This document shows, piece after piece, positions 6,915-7,709 of a stretch of 7,709 nucleotides of DNA; position 1 is the stretch's first letter; each line of letters starts with the position of its first letter. Under the pieces are notes generated by a model. That model ran no database searches. It was not told the origin of the DNA and saw nothing but the letters and a program-made list of their open reading frames with translations. The position numbers and the translations under genes were made by a program. The DNA is from Gammaproteobacteria bacterium (lineage in GTDB: Bacteria > Pseudomonadota > Gammaproteobacteria > UBA9214). The stretch spans positions 1 to 7,709 of the forward strand of contig DAOVYA010000062.1 of the NCBI GenBank assembly GCA_030635865.1, in the 5' to 3' direction.

Positions 6915-6932
6915 TATTGAAAAACCCGGAAA
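6915..6932 (-). terminator. Short hairpin plus T-run ahead of the adaptor gene, weak terminator or attenuator candidate
   Basis: On the minus strand CCCG-TTTC-CGGG is followed by TTTTT. The stem is only 4 bp, so it is a weak candidate. It would partly separate transcription of the ParS-type gene from the efflux pair, with an AT-rich stretch (AATAATTAATC) just after it as a possible -10 region for the adaptor gene. Confidence 0.25.
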
Positions 6933-7015
6933 CGGGAATGCAACCACAGGGCTGATGCGAATATGCCAGGAGAAGGCTGCACTGACCCCCTGCCAGGTGT
7001 GCAGTCCAGTTAATG

Positions 7016-7417
7016 TCAATCCTTGCGTTCGGACTCCCGCCAGGCAAAGGAGCAATCAAGGTGCGTGCGCACGGTAATCAGACCATCCAGTCCGTCTTCA
7101 ACCATAATTTCAATAGGCCGGCGTCTGCGCAAACGTTTACAGGGCTGTTTTAACCAGAGCAGACCAACGCTGGCATTACGGGGGAAAGTCGTTCGCAGTG
7201 CATCTGCAATACCCAGCAGGTGCTCAACACGCTTCAATACCACCGAGTCATCCGGCAGCGGCGTGTCTTCAAGATACCTTTGCAGCTTGCGGGCCGGCGT
7301 ACCCTCCGGCAAGGCAAGAATAGTCACCTGATCCAATCCCCTGATGCCCCAATCATCCATTACATTAATGACCATGCGGCCAAGTTTGATACGATCTTCA
7401 GATGTTAGCGTTGACAT
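7016..7417 (-). CDS. Xre/MbcA/ParS-family antitoxin-like protein (DUF2384), solitary
   Basis: The 133-aa product matches the MbcA/ParS/Xre antitoxin layout. Residues about 8-70 form the helical Xre-like region (GRMVINVMDDWGI, LEDTPLPDD, LKRVEHLLGI). Residues about 71-122 form the toxin-binding DUF2384 domain (ALRTTFP, GLLWLKQP, PIEIMVEDGLDGLITVRTHLD). In RES-Xre modules this domain neutralises a RES-fold NAD-degrading toxin. Here no RES gene lies on either side: the next gene downstream is the efflux adaptor and 290 nt upstream hold only repeats. It may therefore be an orphan antitoxin or a regulator. The start ATG at 7417 has only a distant GGA. An extended -10 promoter (7466-7458) precedes it. 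Family assignment is by recognised motif pattern; function as regulator of the efflux pair is a guess from position. Confidence 0.75.
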   Translation of the reverse strand: MSTLTSEDRIKLGRMVINVMDDWGIRGLDQVTILALPEGTPARKLQRYLEDTPLPDDSVVLKRVEHLLGIADALRTTFPRNASVGLLWLKQPCKRLRRRRPIEIMVEDGLDGLITVRTHLDCSFAWRESERKD

Positions 7418-7457
7418 CTTTTTGTTATCCAGTTGCGCCGTTTCTTAAGAGGCGCGG

Positions 7458-7466
7458 ATTCTAGCA
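7458..7466 (-). promoter_or_regulatory. Extended -10 promoter of the ParS-type gene
   Basis: The minus strand reads TGCTAGAAT: a TGn extension plus TAGAAT (5 of 6 to TATAAT). No good -35 is seen at the right distance, as expected for extended -10 promoters. Predicted start near 7451, giving a leader of about 34 nt. An inverted repeat GCGCC/GGCGC (7435-7439 and 7451-7455) around CTTAAG lies at the start of that leader and could be an operator or a 5' hairpin. Confidence 0.5.
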
Positions 7467-7594
7467 CGCATCAATACCCGGGGTGCGGTGACACAGGTGT
7501 TTGCCACCCCATTCAACCTTTCTATTGATAGGTGTATTGACGGGTGCTTGCCCTGGCCCACAATCCTTTAGAAAGCCCTGATTTGAGAAATGGT

Positions 7595-7690
7595 CCCGTC
7601 ATGGCGAGGAAAGCAGTGACTCAGATAGACAACCCCCGTCATTGCGAGGGATGCAATCATGGGGATCCATTATTAATAGTTGCGAGGGCT
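7595..7690. repeat. Degenerate copies of the GTCATTGCGAG intergenic repeat
   Basis: CCCGTCATGGCGAGGAAAGC (from 7595) and CCCGTCATTGCGAGGGATGC (from 7635) are direct copies 40 bp apart, and TTGCGAGGGCTTGC (7680-7693) is a partial third. GTCATTGCGAG followed by GCAAT is a very common bacterial intergenic repeat, from memory. Nothing coding is visible from 7467 to the right edge. Confidence 0.55.
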
Positions 7691-7709
7691 TGCTCTGATT
7701 TAGCACTAC

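Noticed and set aside
6595..7077. Plus-strand frame of 160 codons spanning the adaptor start and the gap before the ParS-type gene
   Set aside because: It is antisense to two recognised genes, has no Shine-Dalgarno and gives no domain-like sequence.
7480..7510. GGGGTG/CACCCC inverted repeat as a terminator
   Set aside because: The 6-bp stem encloses a 19-nt loop, there is no T-run on either side, and no gene end is near.
7595..7693. CRISPR array at the right edge
   Set aside because: Units are degenerate, spacing is unequal (40 and about 38 bp with different unit ends), and no spacers of uniform length or cas genes are present.

Overview
The window looks like chromosomal DNA from a gammaproteobacterium with moderate GC. 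I infer this from a CCA-encoding tRNA-Val(GAC), an envelope efflux pair (periplasmic adaptor plus RND permease), REP-like GTAGGA hairpins of the pseudomonad type, and a CRP-like TGTGA-N6-TCACT palindrome. I cannot name the genus. All complete genes and the tRNA are on the minus strand; only an insertion-sequence remnant is read on the plus strand.

Layout from left to right. Positions 1-1380 hold the first 460 codons of a secreted metzincin-like metallopeptidase with a C-terminal PPC-type domain; the gene runs off the left edge. Its zinc ligands and Met-turn are intact, but the catalytic Glu of HExxH is Ala (HAAGH), so it is probably a pseudo-protease. Positions 1381-1804 are its control region, with a CRP-like palindrome, followed by the terminator of the tRNA. 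The tRNA-Val occupies 1805-1881 and has a promoter just upstream. Positions 1882-2752 carry no intact gene. They contain a frameshifted, truncated IS1182-like transposase start and then a dense mosaic of short repeats: a paired REP hairpin, CTCTGTG and TTTGCG tandem modules, a hairpin cassette that seems to interrupt one module, and further REP-like ends.

Positions 2753-6897 form a two-gene efflux operon. The adaptor (MFP) gene comes first and overlaps the RND permease gene by 4 nt (GTGA). The adaptor should link the inner-membrane permease to an outer-membrane channel, but no channel gene lies in the window. The permease lacks the second Asp and the Lys of the AcrB proton relay. Upstream, in the same direction, lies a 133-aa protein of the Xre/MbcA/ParS antitoxin family (7016-7417) with no RES toxin gene beside it. 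It has its own extended -10 promoter. The right edge (7595-7690) holds degenerate copies of the widespread GTCATTGCGAG intergenic repeat.

No complete new multi-gene system is evident. The most distinctive items are the HAAGH protein, the solitary ParS-type protein ahead of an efflux operon, and the layered repeat mosaic at 2406-2704.
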